Assembly: GCA_017400415.1 (NCBI GenBank) | Contig: JAFPTE010000103.1 | Coordinates: 1-24,093, forward strand | Length of the DNA stretch: 24,093 bases | Reading direction: 5' to 3' | DNA from: Oscillospiraceae bacterium | GTDB lineage: Bacteria; Bacillota; Clostridia; Oscillospirales; Oscillospiraceae | Shown: positions 7,041 through 15,994 of the stretch, piece by piece | Layout of the letters: every line of letters starts with the position of its first letter | Position numbering within the stretch: the first letter of the stretch is position 1 | Made by a program: the position numbers and the translations under genes | Notes under the pieces: generated by a model | Database searches by the model: none | The model's input: only the letters and a program-made list of their open reading frames with translations | Told to the model about the DNA's origin: nothing

Positions 7041-8491
7041 CTGACTGCCTCCAAAAATCTTATGAATGCTCTCTTGCCCTCCGGGGTGCGCTTATAGACA
7101 CCGGCGTCCTCCAGGACCTCCGCAAAGACCCTGCCGGTCTCCGCCAGGACCACCTGATAGGCGTCCTCACGGGAAAAGTCGTGCTTCCGGGCAAGCTTTT
7201 CTGCCCAGGGCCCGTGGATGCCCTCCACGCTCTCGCCCCTCGCCAGCTTGTCCGCCACCTGGCGGAGCTCGGTTTTAAGCCGGGCAGGCAGGACCGCCAG
7301 GCCCATTACCTCGATAAGGCCGATGTTCTCTTTTTTAATGTGGTGCTTCTCTGCGTGGGGATGGAAGACCCCCAGGGGGTGCTCGTCAGTGGTGATGTTG
7401 TTGCGGAGGACCAGGTCAAGCTGGTAATCCTCCCCTCTTCTCCGGGCGATGGGGGTTATGGTGTTGTGGGGCACGCCCTGGGTCTCGGCGAAGATGAAGG
7501 CAGCCTCGTCCGTGTAGCCCCGCCAGGCCGCCAGGATTTTATCCGCCAGAAGGGCCAGCCTCTCCGGGTCCGGGCCCGTAAGACGCACAACGCTCATGGG
7601 CCATTTGACGATTCCGGCCTTCACGTCCTCAAAGCCCGGGAAGACGAAGCTCTCCTCCTCCGGGGCCTTGGCCATGGCGAACTCGTACCTGCCCCCCTGG
7701 AAGTGGTCATGGGCCAGGATGGAGCCCCCCACGATGGGCAGGTCCGCATTGGAGCCCACGAAGTAGTGGGGGAACTGGCGCACGAAGTCCAGAAGCTTCC
7801 GGAAGGCGGCTCCGTCGATCTTCATGGGGGTGTGCTGCCGGTTGAAGCAGATGCAGTGCTCATTATAATATACATAGGGGCTGTACTGCAGGAACCAGGG
7901 GGAGCCGTTTATGGTGATGGGCACGACCCGGTGGTTCTGCCGGGCCGGGTGGTCCGCCCTGCCGGCGTAGCCCTCGTTCTCGGCGCACAGAAGGCACACG
8001 GGATAGGCGCTTTTGGGCATGTTCCGGGCGGCGGCAATGGCCTTGGGGTCCTTCTCCGGCTTTGAAAGATTGATGGTTATGTCCAGGTCCCCGTATTGGG
8101 TGGGGGCCTTCCACTGCATATCCTTTGCGATGCGGTCCCGGCGGATATAGTTGGTATCCTGGGAGAATTTATAGTACCAGTCCGTGGCCCGCTCCGGGCT
8201 CTCCTCATAAAGGGCGGCAAACCTTTCCCTGACCTGGGCGGGGCGGGGCGTCAGGCGGCCCATGAGCTCCGTATCGAAAAGGTCCCGGTAAACGATGCTC
8301 TCCCCGGGCCGGGCAAAGTCCGTCAGGGCGTCCAGAATGACGTTCAGAGGCGCATCGTCAGCCACCTCGGTTTCCGGCTCGGCGGCGGCGCCCAGGGCGT
8401 CCAGGATTACGTTTTTGGCCCAGAGGGTCTCGCACTCCTCAACAAGGCCGGTTTTAAGTGCGTACTGCACCAGTGCGGAAACTGCTCTCAT
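7037..8491 (-). CDS. galT: UDP-glucose--hexose-1-phosphate uridylyltransferase, class II
   Basis: A 484-aa Leloir-pathway enzyme that exchanges UMP between UDP-glucose and galactose-1-phosphate. It is the Gram-positive class II form: the active-site stretch is GGSILAHDHFQGG (residues 255-267) rather than HPHxQ, and VCLLCAENEGYAGR and FSQDTNYIRRDRI match the same family. The ATG at 8491 shares one base with the galE stop (TGATG) and has GGTGGAG upstream; the longer open frame upstream lies inside galE. No galK is in the window, so galactose-1-phosphate must come from a kinase or phosphorylase encoded elsewhere. Confidence 0.96.
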   Translation of the reverse strand: MRAVSALVQYALKTGLVEECETLWAKNVILDALGAAAEPETEVADDAPLNVILDALTDFARPGESIVYRDLFDTELMGRLTPRPAQVRERFAALYEESPERATDWYYKFSQDTNYIRRDRIAKDMQWKAPTQYGDLDITINLSKPEKDPKAIAAARNMPKSAYPVCLLCAENEGYAGRADHPARQNHRVVPITINGSPWFLQYSPYVYYNEHCICFNRQHTPMKIDGAAFRKLLDFVRQFPHYFVGSNADLPIVGGSILAHDHFQGGRYEFAMAKAPEEESFVFPGFEDVKAGIVKWPMSVVRLTGPDPERLALLADKILAAWRGYTDEAAFIFAETQGVPHNTITPIARRRGEDYQLDLVLRNNITTDEHPLGVFHPHAEKHHIKKENIGLIEVMGLAVLPARLKTELRQVADKLARGESVEGIHGPWAEKLARKHDFSREDAYQVVLAETGRVFAEVLEDAGVYKRTPEGKRAFIRFLEAVR

Positions 8492-9483
8492 CACTCCACC
8501 TCGTAGCCGTGGGGATGGTTTTTGTGCCAGCGCCAGGCGGAGGAGATGATGGTCTCCAGGTCGGCGTACTTGGGCTTCCAGCCCAGGATGCTCTTGGCCT
8601 TCTCGGAGGAGGCCACCAGCATATCCGGGTCGCCGGGCCGGCGCTCCAGAATCTTCTCCGGGATGGGATGGCCCGTCACCTTGCGGGCGCACTCCACCAC
8701 CTCTTTATTGGTGAAGCCGATGCCGTTGCCCAGGTTGAAAACATCGGACTTGTTTCCGGCCAGCAGGTAGTCCAGGGCCAGGATATGGGCCTGGGCCAGG
8801 TCGGACACGTGGATATAGTCACGGACGCAGGTGCCGTCCTTGGTCTTGTAGTCGTCCCCGAAGATGCCGATGTACTCCCGCTGGCCGTTGGGCACCTGGA
8901 GTATGATGGGGATAAGGTGGGTCTCCGGGTTGTGGGCCTCGCCGATAAGGCCCGTGGGGTGGGCGCCGCAGGCGTTGAAGTACCGGAGGGCCACATAGCG
9001 CAGGCCGGAGGCCTTGTCCAGCCAACGCATCATCTTCTCCATGGCAAGCTTGGTCTCGCCGTAGGGGTTGATGGGCTCGGTCCTGTCGCTCTCCAGGATG
9101 GGTACCCGCTCCGGCAGGCCGTAGGTGGCCGCCGTGGAGGAGAAGACTATCTTGTTGACCCCGTTGCGGACCATGCTCTCCAGAAGGGAGCAGGTGCCCC
9201 ACAGGTTGTTGTCGTAATACTTAAGGGGCTTTACCATGCTCTCCCCTACCTGGCTGGAGGCGGCGAAGTGGATGACGCCCTCGATCTCCTCCTCCTTGAA
9301 GAGTCGGTCCAGAGCGGCCCCGTCCCGGATATCCAGCTCGTAGAACCGGGCCTTGGGATGCACCGCTGCCCTGAAGCCCGTCAGCAGGTTATCCGCCACC
9401 ACCACGTCACGGCCTGCCTCGATAAGCTCATAGACCGTGTGGGAGCCGATGTAGCCGGCCCCGCCAAGTACCAATACTGCCAT
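8491..9483 (-). CDS. galE: UDP-glucose 4-epimerase
   Basis: A 330-aa short-chain dehydrogenase/reductase-type epimerase that interconverts UDP-galactose and UDP-glucose using bound NAD. The Rossmann motif GGAGYIGSH is at residues 7-15, the catalytic serine region FSSTAATYG at 114-122, and the Y-x3-K pair is Y141/K145 in NPYGETK. The length is normal. The ATG at 9483 has a perfect AGGAGG site. It follows the mreB-like gene by 27 nt and overlaps galT by 1 nt, forming a galE-galT pair inside the larger operon. It may supply UDP-galactose for surface polysaccharide as well as galactose use. Confidence 0.97.
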   Translation of the reverse strand: MAVLVLGGAGYIGSHTVYELIEAGRDVVVADNLLTGFRAAVHPKARFYELDIRDGAALDRLFKEEEIEGVIHFAASSQVGESMVKPLKYYDNNLWGTCSLLESMVRNGVNKIVFSSTAATYGLPERVPILESDRTEPINPYGETKLAMEKMMRWLDKASGLRYVALRYFNACGAHPTGLIGEAHNPETHLIPIILQVPNGQREYIGIFGDDYKTKDGTCVRDYIHVSDLAQAHILALDYLLAGNKSDVFNLGNGIGFTNKEVVECARKVTGHPIPEKILERRPGDPDMLVASSEKAKSILGWKPKYADLETIISSAWRWHKNHPHGYEVE

Positions 9484-9510
9484 AATAATCCTCCTGATAT
9501 GTAAATGTTG

Positions 9511-10542
9511 TTATTCTGACAAACGTTTCTTCCTGGCCAGATTAAGGGGCCCGTCCTCCATGTCCCCGATGCGGTCCAGGCTCCTCACGATGCCGTAGGC
9601 CACGCACATTTCGGCGTCGTCGGCGCAGCGGGTCTTGATGCTGGTGGAGGACTCGATGAGCCGCTCAAAGCCCCAAAGGAGGCTGCCGCCGCCGGTGAGG
9701 ACGATGCCGTTTTCCGCAATATCCGCCACAAGCTCCGGCGGCGTGCCCTCCAGCACCGCATGGATGGCCTCGATTATCCGGCCGGACACATCGTCAAAGG
9801 CCTCTATCATCTCCGAGGAGGAGATGGAGACCACCCGGGGCAGGCCCGTCATAAGGCAGCGGCCCTTGACCTCCATGCCCACCTCCTCCGGGCGGGGGAA
9901 GACACAGCCGATGTTCTTTTTCAGCTCCTCCGCCGTGTTCTTGCCGATAAGGAGGCTGTGCTTTTTCCTTATGTAGCGGATGATGGCCTCGTCAAAGGCG
10001 TCGCCGGCCACCTTTACGGAGTGGGACCGGACGATGCCACCCAGGCTCAGCACGGCGCAGTCCGTGGTGCCGGCGCCTACGTCAACCACCATGTTGCCCT
10101 CCGCCTTGGAGATATCCATGCCGCTGCCCAGGGCGGCGGCCAGGTCCGCCTCAATAAGGCACACCTTCCGGGCCCCGGCGGCGATGGCGGCGTCGACTAC
10201 CGCCCGCTCCTCCACCTCCGTGACGCAGCTGGGCACGGAGACGATGACCCGGGGCTTCACCAGGGAGAAGGAGACCACCTTCTTGATGAGCTCCCTTATC
10301 ATATACTCCGTCAGCTCAAAGTCGCACACCACGCCCTTCTGCAGGGGGTGCAGGGCGGCCACGTTGCCGGGGGTGCGGCCCAGCATGCGCTCCGCCTCCA
10401 GGCCGGATTTCAGTATTCTGCCGGTGGAGCGGTCCAGGGCCACCACGCTGGGCTCCCGGGTTATGACGCCCCGGCCCCGGGCGCAGAGCACCACGTTGGA
10501 GGTGCCCAGGTCAATGCCGATGTCTCTTGCAGTAATAATCAT
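9511..10542 (-). CDS. mreB: MreB-like actin-family rod-shape protein
   Basis: A 343-aa bacterial actin with the phosphate-1 loop DIGIDLGTSN (residues 7-16), phosphate-2 loop VVDVGAGTTD (152-161) and adenosine motif NGIVLTGGGSLL near the C-terminus. MreB-type filaments guide lateral cell-wall synthesis at the membrane. The start is ATG at 10542, overlapping the comF stop by 4 nt; the open frame further upstream lies inside comF. No mreC or mreD follows, so this may be a second MreB/Mbl paralogue rather than the main copy. The exact subtype (MreB, Mbl or MreBH) cannot be assigned by eye. Confidence 0.92.
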   Translation of the reverse strand: MIITARDIGIDLGTSNVVLCARGRGVITREPSVVALDRSTGRILKSGLEAERMLGRTPGNVAALHPLQKGVVCDFELTEYMIRELIKKVVSFSLVKPRVIVSVPSCVTEVEERAVVDAAIAAGARKVCLIEADLAAALGSGMDISKAEGNMVVDVGAGTTDCAVLSLGGIVRSHSVKVAGDAFDEAIIRYIRKKHSLLIGKNTAEELKKNIGCVFPRPEEVGMEVKGRCLMTGLPRVVSISSSEMIEAFDDVSGRIIEAIHAVLEGTPPELVADIAENGIVLTGGGSLLWGFERLIESSTSIKTRCADDAEMCVAYGIVRSLDRIGDMEDGPLNLARKKRLSE

Positions 10543-11180
10543 TTCACAATTCCTTTCACGCAGGCGAAGGCGCAGGCCCGGACCTCCGAAGCACCCTCCG
10601 TCAGCAGCACTCTGGCGCACTCCGAAAGGGTTGCCCCGGTGGTGACCACGTCATCCACCAGCAATATGGACAGGCCCGAAACGTCCTCCGCCGTCCGGAA
10701 GGCTCCGGCGGCGTTGGCCACTCTGGCGGCCTTGTTGCCTAAGTTGGACTGTTTCCCGCTCCTTCTGCGGGTCAGGAGCCGGCGGCAGGGCAATCCCGCC
10801 CTTCCGGCTATGTACTCCGCCAGGACCTGCGCCTGGTCGTAGCCCCGCTTTCTGAGCCGCTCGGCGCTGGTGGGGACCCAGCTTATAACCTGAGGCCTTG
10901 CCTCCATCCGCTCCAGAAGGGGCAGCATCCTGTCCCCCATAACGGCGGCGTAGGACTTCTTCCCGCCGAACTTGAAGCGGTGCACGGCGTCCCGGAGGGC
11001 GCCCTCATATATGTAAGCGGCCCGGACCTCCTCCAGAAATTCCACGCCCCGGACGGGCTTTACCGCCTCCGCAAGCTCACCCTGGCATTTAATGCAGATG
11101 CCGGGCCTTTCGATTACGGCGGAGCAGATGATGCACTTGGGTACGAAAAAGAGGTCCGCAATTCTCTCTGCAAGGCTCAT
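10539..11180 (-). CDS. comF: ComF-family phosphoribosyltransferase-like protein
   Basis: A 213-aa ComF family protein. A four-cysteine zinc site lies at C16/C19 and C29/C32, the RKRGYDQAQVLA family motif at about 110-121, and the PRPP-binding loop ILLVDDVVTTGAT at 172-184. ComF is needed for DNA uptake during transformation in Bacillus and other bacteria and interacts with single-stranded DNA machinery; its enzymatic role is unclear. The ATG at 11180 overlaps the recD2 stop by 4 nt. Placement between recD2 and the mreB-like gene fits a DNA-processing role but does not prove natural competence, since no comE, comG or comEC gene is visible. Confidence 0.93.
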   Translation of the reverse strand: MSLAERIADLFFVPKCIICSAVIERPGICIKCQGELAEAVKPVRGVEFLEEVRAAYIYEGALRDAVHRFKFGGKKSYAAVMGDRMLPLLERMEARPQVISWVPTSAERLRKRGYDQAQVLAEYIAGRAGLPCRRLLTRRRSGKQSNLGNKAARVANAAGAFRTAEDVSGLSILLVDDVVTTGATLSECARVLLTEGASEVRACAFACVKGIVK

Positions 11181-13396
11181 TGCACCTGCCCGCAGAGCCG
11201 GGCACGCAGGCCCGAATAGCGCCGCTGGCGCTTGTCGTTCTGTACCATCTCCGCCAGGTCCTCGCTGTCGCCCACCACCACCAGAAGCTCCCGGGCTCTG
11301 GTAAAGGCGGTGTATAGGACGCTGCGGGTCTTCAGCATGGGCATGCCCGCCGGCAGGGCCAGGATGACCGCCCGGTACTCGGAGCCCTGGCTTTTGTGGA
11401 CGGTGACGGCGTAGGCCAGCTCCAGATCCCCCAGAAGCTCGAAGGGATAGGGCACGTAGCGGTCCTCAAACCGCACCACGGCCTGCTCCTTCCGCTCGTC
11501 GATGGCCTCGATGTAGCCCGTATCGCCGTTGTAAATGCCGCCTCCTGCCTCCACGAACTCCCCGGCCTCATTTCGCTTGAACCAGGCGATATCGTAGTTG
11601 TTCCGGGTCTGCATGACCCGGTCCCCCACCCGCAGGACCCGGTCCACAAGGCTCTTTTCCGGCTTTGTGCCGTCCTGGGGGTTCAGGGCCGCCTGGATGG
11701 CGGCGTTCAGGTCCCCGGTGCCGGCGGCGGTCTTTCTGGTGGGGCTGATGACCTGTATCTCGTCGGAGGGGATGCTCATGTTCTCCGGGAGCCTTTTGGT
11801 GATGAGCTCCACCGCCGTGTCCGCAATGGCCCTGCCCTGGCGACGCAGGAAGAAATAGTCCCCACGGCGGTTTTCCGCCTCGGGCATGAGGCCCTGGTTT
11901 ATGCGGTGGGCATTTTTCACTATCTCAGAGGAGGCGGCCTGGCGGAAGATCTCCGAAAGCCGCACCACGGGCACCTTCTCACTGCGGATTATATCCCCGA
12001 AGACGTTGCCGGGGCCCACGGAGGGAAGCTGGTCCGCATCCCCCACCAGAATGAGCCGGGCCTTGGGGGGCAGGGCCCGCAGGAGGGCCGCCATAAGGCT
12101 TATATCCACCATGCTGGTCTCGTCCAGGATAAGGGCGTCACAGTCCAGAGGGTCCGCCTCATCCTTGGAAAAGGCGGTCTCCTGTCCCTCCTCCGGCCTG
12201 CCGGCGCCCAGAAGCCGGTGGACGGTCTGGGCCGGGCGGCCCGTCAGCTCCGAAAGGCGCTTGGCGGCTCTGCCCGTGGGGGCGGCCAGAAGGGTTTCCA
12301 GGCCCATGAGCTCAAAGAGGGCCAGGATGCCCCGGACCGTGGTGGTCTTGCCGGTGCCGGGGCCGCCGGTGAGCACCATGACCGCATTTTCGCAGGCCAG
12401 GGCTATGGCCTGCCGCTGCACCGGAGCAAACTCCACGCCGCAGCCGGCCGCCGCCCGCTCAATGAGCCTGTCCTGCCCCCGGGTCTTTGGAACACGGGTT
12501 GCGGCCAGCTCCAGAAGGCGGTTTGCGGTGAACACCTCGTCGGCGTATATGTAATCCAGATAACAGGCATCCGCCCCGGCCACGGTCTGGCGGACGATAT
12601 AGTCCCCGTCCTCCAGGTCCGAAACGGCGGTCTCCGTCAGGCCCGGGTCCACGTTTATGAGCTGGGCGGCCACGGCGGCCAGCTTATCCGCCGGGATGAA
12701 GACGTGGCCGTTAGTCAGGTTGTGCCGCAGCTCGAAGAGCACGGCAGCCTCCGCCCGCTGGGGGCTGTCCCCCTCCATGCCCAGCTTTATGGCCAGGTCG
12801 TCCGCCTGGTAGAAGTCCAGGCCGAAATAGTCGTCCGTAAGGATGTACGGGTTTTCCATAACGGCGGCCTTAGCCTCCTCCCCGTACACCCGGTAGAGCC
12901 GGGCGGCGGCGAAGGGGGGCACCCCGAAGGACACCAGATAGTCCATAAGGCGCCTCAGCCCCGTCTCCTGCAGGAAGCGGCGGTTTATATCCAGGGCCTT
13001 TTTCTCCGTTATGGTCTTTATCTTCGTAAGCTCCAGGGGGCTTTCCTCGATTATACGCAGGGAGGCCGTGCCGAACTCCTGGACTATGAGCTGGGCGGTC
13101 TTGGCGCCCACGCCCTTTATGACCCCGGAGGCCAGGTAACGGTAGATATTGTCCGCCCCCTCCGGCAGACTGCGCTGGGCGGTCTCCACCTTTATCTGGC
13201 GGCCGTAGGAGGCGTGGGACTGCCAGGTGCCGGTCACCGTCAGCCCCTCCCCCACGTTCACGCCGGGGATGCAGCCCACGCAGGTCACATCTCCGCCGCC
13301 CAGGCCCAGCCGCAGCACCGTATATCCGTTTTCTGCGTTCCGGAAAACCACGGCGTTCACCGTGCCGGAGACTACTGCACTTTCTTCTCTGACCAT
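11177..13396 (-). CDS. recD2: ATP-dependent RecD2 DNA helicase
   Basis: A 739-aa SF1B 5'-3' helicase of the RecD2 type found without RecBC. Domain order: N-terminal OB-like region, helix-hairpin-helix segment (GVIKGVGAKTAQLIVQEFG, about 91-109), then the helicase core with Walker A GGPGTGKT at 344-351, DETS of motif II at 425-428, and AVTVHKSQGSEY near the C-terminus. It acts in DNA repair and replication-fork tolerance. The start is ATG at 13396 with AGGAG 6 nt upstream; the open frame further upstream overlaps the preceding gene. The stop overlaps comF by 4 nt, and the first 25 nt overlap the end of the small membrane protein gene. Confidence 0.96.
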   Translation of the reverse strand: MVREESAVVSGTVNAVVFRNAENGYTVLRLGLGGGDVTCVGCIPGVNVGEGLTVTGTWQSHASYGRQIKVETAQRSLPEGADNIYRYLASGVIKGVGAKTAQLIVQEFGTASLRIIEESPLELTKIKTITEKKALDINRRFLQETGLRRLMDYLVSFGVPPFAAARLYRVYGEEAKAAVMENPYILTDDYFGLDFYQADDLAIKLGMEGDSPQRAEAAVLFELRHNLTNGHVFIPADKLAAVAAQLINVDPGLTETAVSDLEDGDYIVRQTVAGADACYLDYIYADEVFTANRLLELAATRVPKTRGQDRLIERAAAGCGVEFAPVQRQAIALACENAVMVLTGGPGTGKTTTVRGILALFELMGLETLLAAPTGRAAKRLSELTGRPAQTVHRLLGAGRPEEGQETAFSKDEADPLDCDALILDETSMVDISLMAALLRALPPKARLILVGDADQLPSVGPGNVFGDIIRSEKVPVVRLSEIFRQAASSEIVKNAHRINQGLMPEAENRRGDYFFLRRQGRAIADTAVELITKRLPENMSIPSDEIQVISPTRKTAAGTGDLNAAIQAALNPQDGTKPEKSLVDRVLRVGDRVMQTRNNYDIAWFKRNEAGEFVEAGGGIYNGDTGYIEAIDERKEQAVVRFEDRYVPYPFELLGDLELAYAVTVHKSQGSEYRAVILALPAGMPMLKTRSVLYTAFTRARELLVVVGDSEDLAEMVQNDKRQRRYSGLRARLCGQVQ

Positions 13397-13737
13397 AGGG
13401 TCTCCTCGATGTATTCTCTGAGCTCCTCCGCCGAAAAAACTCCCCCGCCGCACCTTTCGCACAGGCGGCGGGCCCGGAAGAGGGCCTCATCCGATATTTG
13501 GCCGGCGGGAACCACCAGAAGCTCCAGATCCGCCCGGCCGGTCTCCCGGAGCCACATAAGCCCCCGGGCGGCGCCCTCCAGGCTCTCCCCCTGTCCCTCC
13601 AGGACCGCCAGGGCGAACAGCTTCACCCCGGGCCCGGATTTCACCGGGGCCAGGGCCCGGCCCTTCAGCTCCGTCATGATGGTCACAGCTGCGCCGCAGA
13701 TTACGGCGGCAAGCAGGATCCCCGCTGCATACTGCAT
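13372..13737 (-). CDS. Small single-span membrane protein, function unknown
   Basis: A 121-aa protein from ATG at 13737, with GGGGGTGA upstream. One N-terminal membrane segment (about residues 4-22, AAGILLAAVICGAAVTIM) is followed by a soluble domain that looks alternating alpha/beta: VKLFALAVL, ADLELLVVP, a helix with CERC (RRLCERCGGG), and an acidic C-terminal helix. I do not recognise the family. The C-terminal 25 nt overlap the recD2 start in another frame, a sign of translational coupling. The frame stays open upstream to 13857, but that stretch overlaps the CotH gene and looks noncoding. Confidence 0.72.
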   Translation of the reverse strand: MQYAAGILLAAVICGAAVTIMTELKGRALAPVKSGPGVKLFALAVLEGQGESLEGAARGLMWLRETGRADLELLVVPAGQISDEALFRARRLCERCGGGVFSAEELREYIEETLWSEKKVQ

Positions 13738-13746
13738 GCTCTCACC

Positions 13747-13767
13747 CCCGGCATATCCTATGCCGGG
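13747..13767 (-). promoter_or_regulatory. Perfect hairpin before the small membrane protein gene
   Basis: Nine-bp perfect inverted arms (13747-13755 and 13759-13767) around a 3-nt loop lie between the CotH-gene stop and the next ribosome binding site. No T-run follows on the minus strand, so it is not a standard terminator. It could be an mRNA stability or processing element or affect initiation. Confidence 0.4.
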
Positions 13768-13780
13768 CTCCCTCCCCCGG

Positions 13781-15985
13781 TTACCGGGCGGAGAGCAGAA
13801 GATGCAGGCGCTGGAAGATAAGGGCCCCGTCCGCCCTGGTAAGGGGCCGGGCGGCATCCTGCTCCCCGGGCTGGATAAGCCCCAGGGCGGCGCACCAGCT
13901 CATGGCCTGGGTGGGGTATTTCTCCCCGCTGCGCTCACCGGGCGAAAGGTCTGCGGCCCTGCCGTAGTTATAGAGCATGCCGCACAGCTCCCCCACGGTG
14001 GTCACGTCCCAGGGCCGGAGGGTGTTGCCCTTCTCCGGCTTCACCACGCCCTTTTCCACCGCCCAGGTGAAGGGCTGCACATACCAGCCCACGGTGCCCA
14101 TATCCGAAAATTCGTACTCATTTGCCATAAGGGGGCTGCCCACGGTGCGGTAGAGCACCGTTACGGCCATGGCCCGGGTGAAATCCCCCTCGGGGCTGAA
14201 GGCCATCTCGGCGGTGCCCCTGAATATGCCCACGTTCTGCACGTAGCTGACGGCGTCGTAGTAGACGGAGTTATCCGGCACGTCGATGAACATGGGGGAC
14301 ACGGCGGGACTGCCGTCCCAGCGGTTTATCTCCGTCTCCAGGAAGCCTATCCGCCGGGAGATGAAGGTGCGGAAATACTCCTCCGCCTTGTCCGGGGGAG
14401 TCTTCTTCTCACCCAGCCAAAGCACGTCGTCCATGCGGCGGGAGGCGGCGCACCCGGAAAAATAGCTGTCCAGGCTCCGGACCCGGTCTCCCCGGGCGTC
14501 GCCTCCGGCCAGAAGCACGCCTCTTACGGCGGGCAGCAGCTCCTCTTTGAATATGTGCTTCACCCGCTCCTGGAAGTCCGGTATGGCCAGCAGGCGGTTG
14601 CCTATGGCGGTCTTGCCCGCCACGAAGGCGAAGGTCACGTCCTCCTCAAAGTAGGTGCCGTAGCCGGAGTCGAAGTCCCACAGGGGGCCGAAGTAAAACT
14701 TCTCTCCCCCGGCGTCCAGGTGCAGGTAGGTGGAGGAGGTGAAGGAGTCGTTATCCGCCGCCAGCTCCATGATAAGGTAGCTCCGGGCCAGGCTGTCCCC
14801 GTCCATGTAGTCCGTGTAGGGCTGACCGGTCTCCGGGTGGACGCCGCCGTTGAAAACCGCCTCCTCAAAAAGGGTGTAGCAGTCAAAGAAATACTCCGTC
14901 ATGGCCTTTGAGGCCAGCTCCGGAGTCACCAGAGCCACATATTTATTGTTGCGGGTCTTGATGAAGGCGGCCTCGCCCCGGGCCCGCATCTCGTAATCGA
15001 TCTCAGCCAGGTACCCGCCGGTAATATCCGCTGGGTTCCGTACCCCGGCCACATACTGGTACTCGGCGCCGTTTTCAAGCCTTACGTGGACGGTTTCGTA
15101 ATTTTCCGGGTCAAGGTCCGGGTTTTCCTTCTCCAGGGCCTTGTCCAGGTCCGCCACGTTCACCCGGCCGGCGCCCACCTCCGTCTTCTCGGAAAGGTCG
15201 TAAAGGCCCCGGTACAGGCCGTCATAATAAAGGTCCACCTGGGCCATATGGGGGGTATAGGGCACGCCGATCTCCCCGGCCAGGTCCTGGGTTATGAGGT
15301 TATGGAGATGGGTATCGTCAGAGTAATTGGCCAGGAGCACCCAGTCCTTATCCGCCTCCATAGGGTCCCCGGTGTCCAGAAGGTCGCACCGGGAGGCCAG
15401 GTTCAGCCGGTAGGGCTTTTTCGGCTCATGCCAGGTGGTGTTCCCCCGGCCGTGGATATCCTCCAGAAGGCCGTCATAGACCTTGCTGCCGTCCGGCCGC
15501 AGGAGGACCAGAGTGCCGCCCTCCGCCCGGTTTTCCTTGTCCGCCTCCACGAAAAGCCGGTCCTGCTCCTCCGAGGGGCTCGTTATGAACATGGCCCGGA
15601 GGTTCTGGCTTTTCATAAGGGTGAATTTTATAAGCTTTGTGCCGCAGGAGAATACCAGGGGGTACGACTCCCGCTCGCCGGAGGAAAAGAGCAGGGTAAG
15701 GTCGAAGCTCTCCCCGCTTCTTATATATCTGTATGCCCCCTGGCCCATGATGACGGCGGTGCCCCCCTCAAAGTTCAGGGAAAAGCTTTTAAGGTCCGCC
15801 CAGGAGGGCAGGAAGAGATAGCTCTCCCCATTGACCTCCTGCAGGTAAACGGCCGTGCTGCCCTCCGCCGACTGGGAAGCCCGGTACCAGGGCTCCCCGG
15901 CCTCCGGGGCGCCGGCCGCCGCCGGCAGGCAGAGCAGGCACAGAAGGGCCAGAGCCGGTATTAACTTCGCCAACGCTCGGCCCAC
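13781..15985 (-). CDS. Secreted CotH-type kinase with C-terminal SLH anchoring repeats
   Basis: A 734-aa protein. Residues 1-25 form a Sec signal peptide (hydrophobic core IPALALLCLLCLPAAAG). The CotH kinase region covers about 125-555, with HGRGNTTW (178-185), KKPYRLNL (189-196), VLLANYSDDT (216-225) and the metal-binding WDFDSGYG (436-443). CotH kinases phosphorylate proteins, in Bacillus the spore-coat proteins. Three S-layer homology repeats follow (about 563-617, 625-674 and 688-731), which should tether it to the cell-wall polymer, so the likely site is the outer surface. The start is GTG at 15985 with GAGGTG upstream, 9 nt after the uvrB stop. The substrate is unknown. Confidence 0.9.
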   Translation of the reverse strand: MGRALAKLIPALALLCLLCLPAAAGAPEAGEPWYRASQSAEGSTAVYLQEVNGESYLFLPSWADLKSFSLNFEGGTAVIMGQGAYRYIRSGESFDLTLLFSSGERESYPLVFSCGTKLIKFTLMKSQNLRAMFITSPSEEQDRLFVEADKENRAEGGTLVLLRPDGSKVYDGLLEDIHGRGNTTWHEPKKPYRLNLASRCDLLDTGDPMEADKDWVLLANYSDDTHLHNLITQDLAGEIGVPYTPHMAQVDLYYDGLYRGLYDLSEKTEVGAGRVNVADLDKALEKENPDLDPENYETVHVRLENGAEYQYVAGVRNPADITGGYLAEIDYEMRARGEAAFIKTRNNKYVALVTPELASKAMTEYFFDCYTLFEEAVFNGGVHPETGQPYTDYMDGDSLARSYLIMELAADNDSFTSSTYLHLDAGGEKFYFGPLWDFDSGYGTYFEEDVTFAFVAGKTAIGNRLLAIPDFQERVKHIFKEELLPAVRGVLLAGGDARGDRVRSLDSYFSGCAASRRMDDVLWLGEKKTPPDKAEEYFRTFISRRIGFLETEINRWDGSPAVSPMFIDVPDNSVYYDAVSYVQNVGIFRGTAEMAFSPEGDFTRAMAVTVLYRTVGSPLMANEYEFSDMGTVGWYVQPFTWAVEKGVVKPEKGNTLRPWDVTTVGELCGMLYNYGRAADLSPGERSGEKYPTQAMSWCAALGLIQPGEQDAARPLTRADGALIFQRLHLLLSAR

Positions 15986-15994
15986 GGCCGCACC

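Noticed and set aside
11396..14911. A 1171-codon plus-strand open frame
   Set aside because: It lies antisense to recD2, the membrane protein gene and the CotH gene, has no recognisable domain, and is explained by GC-rich codon bias leaving the complementary frame free of stops.
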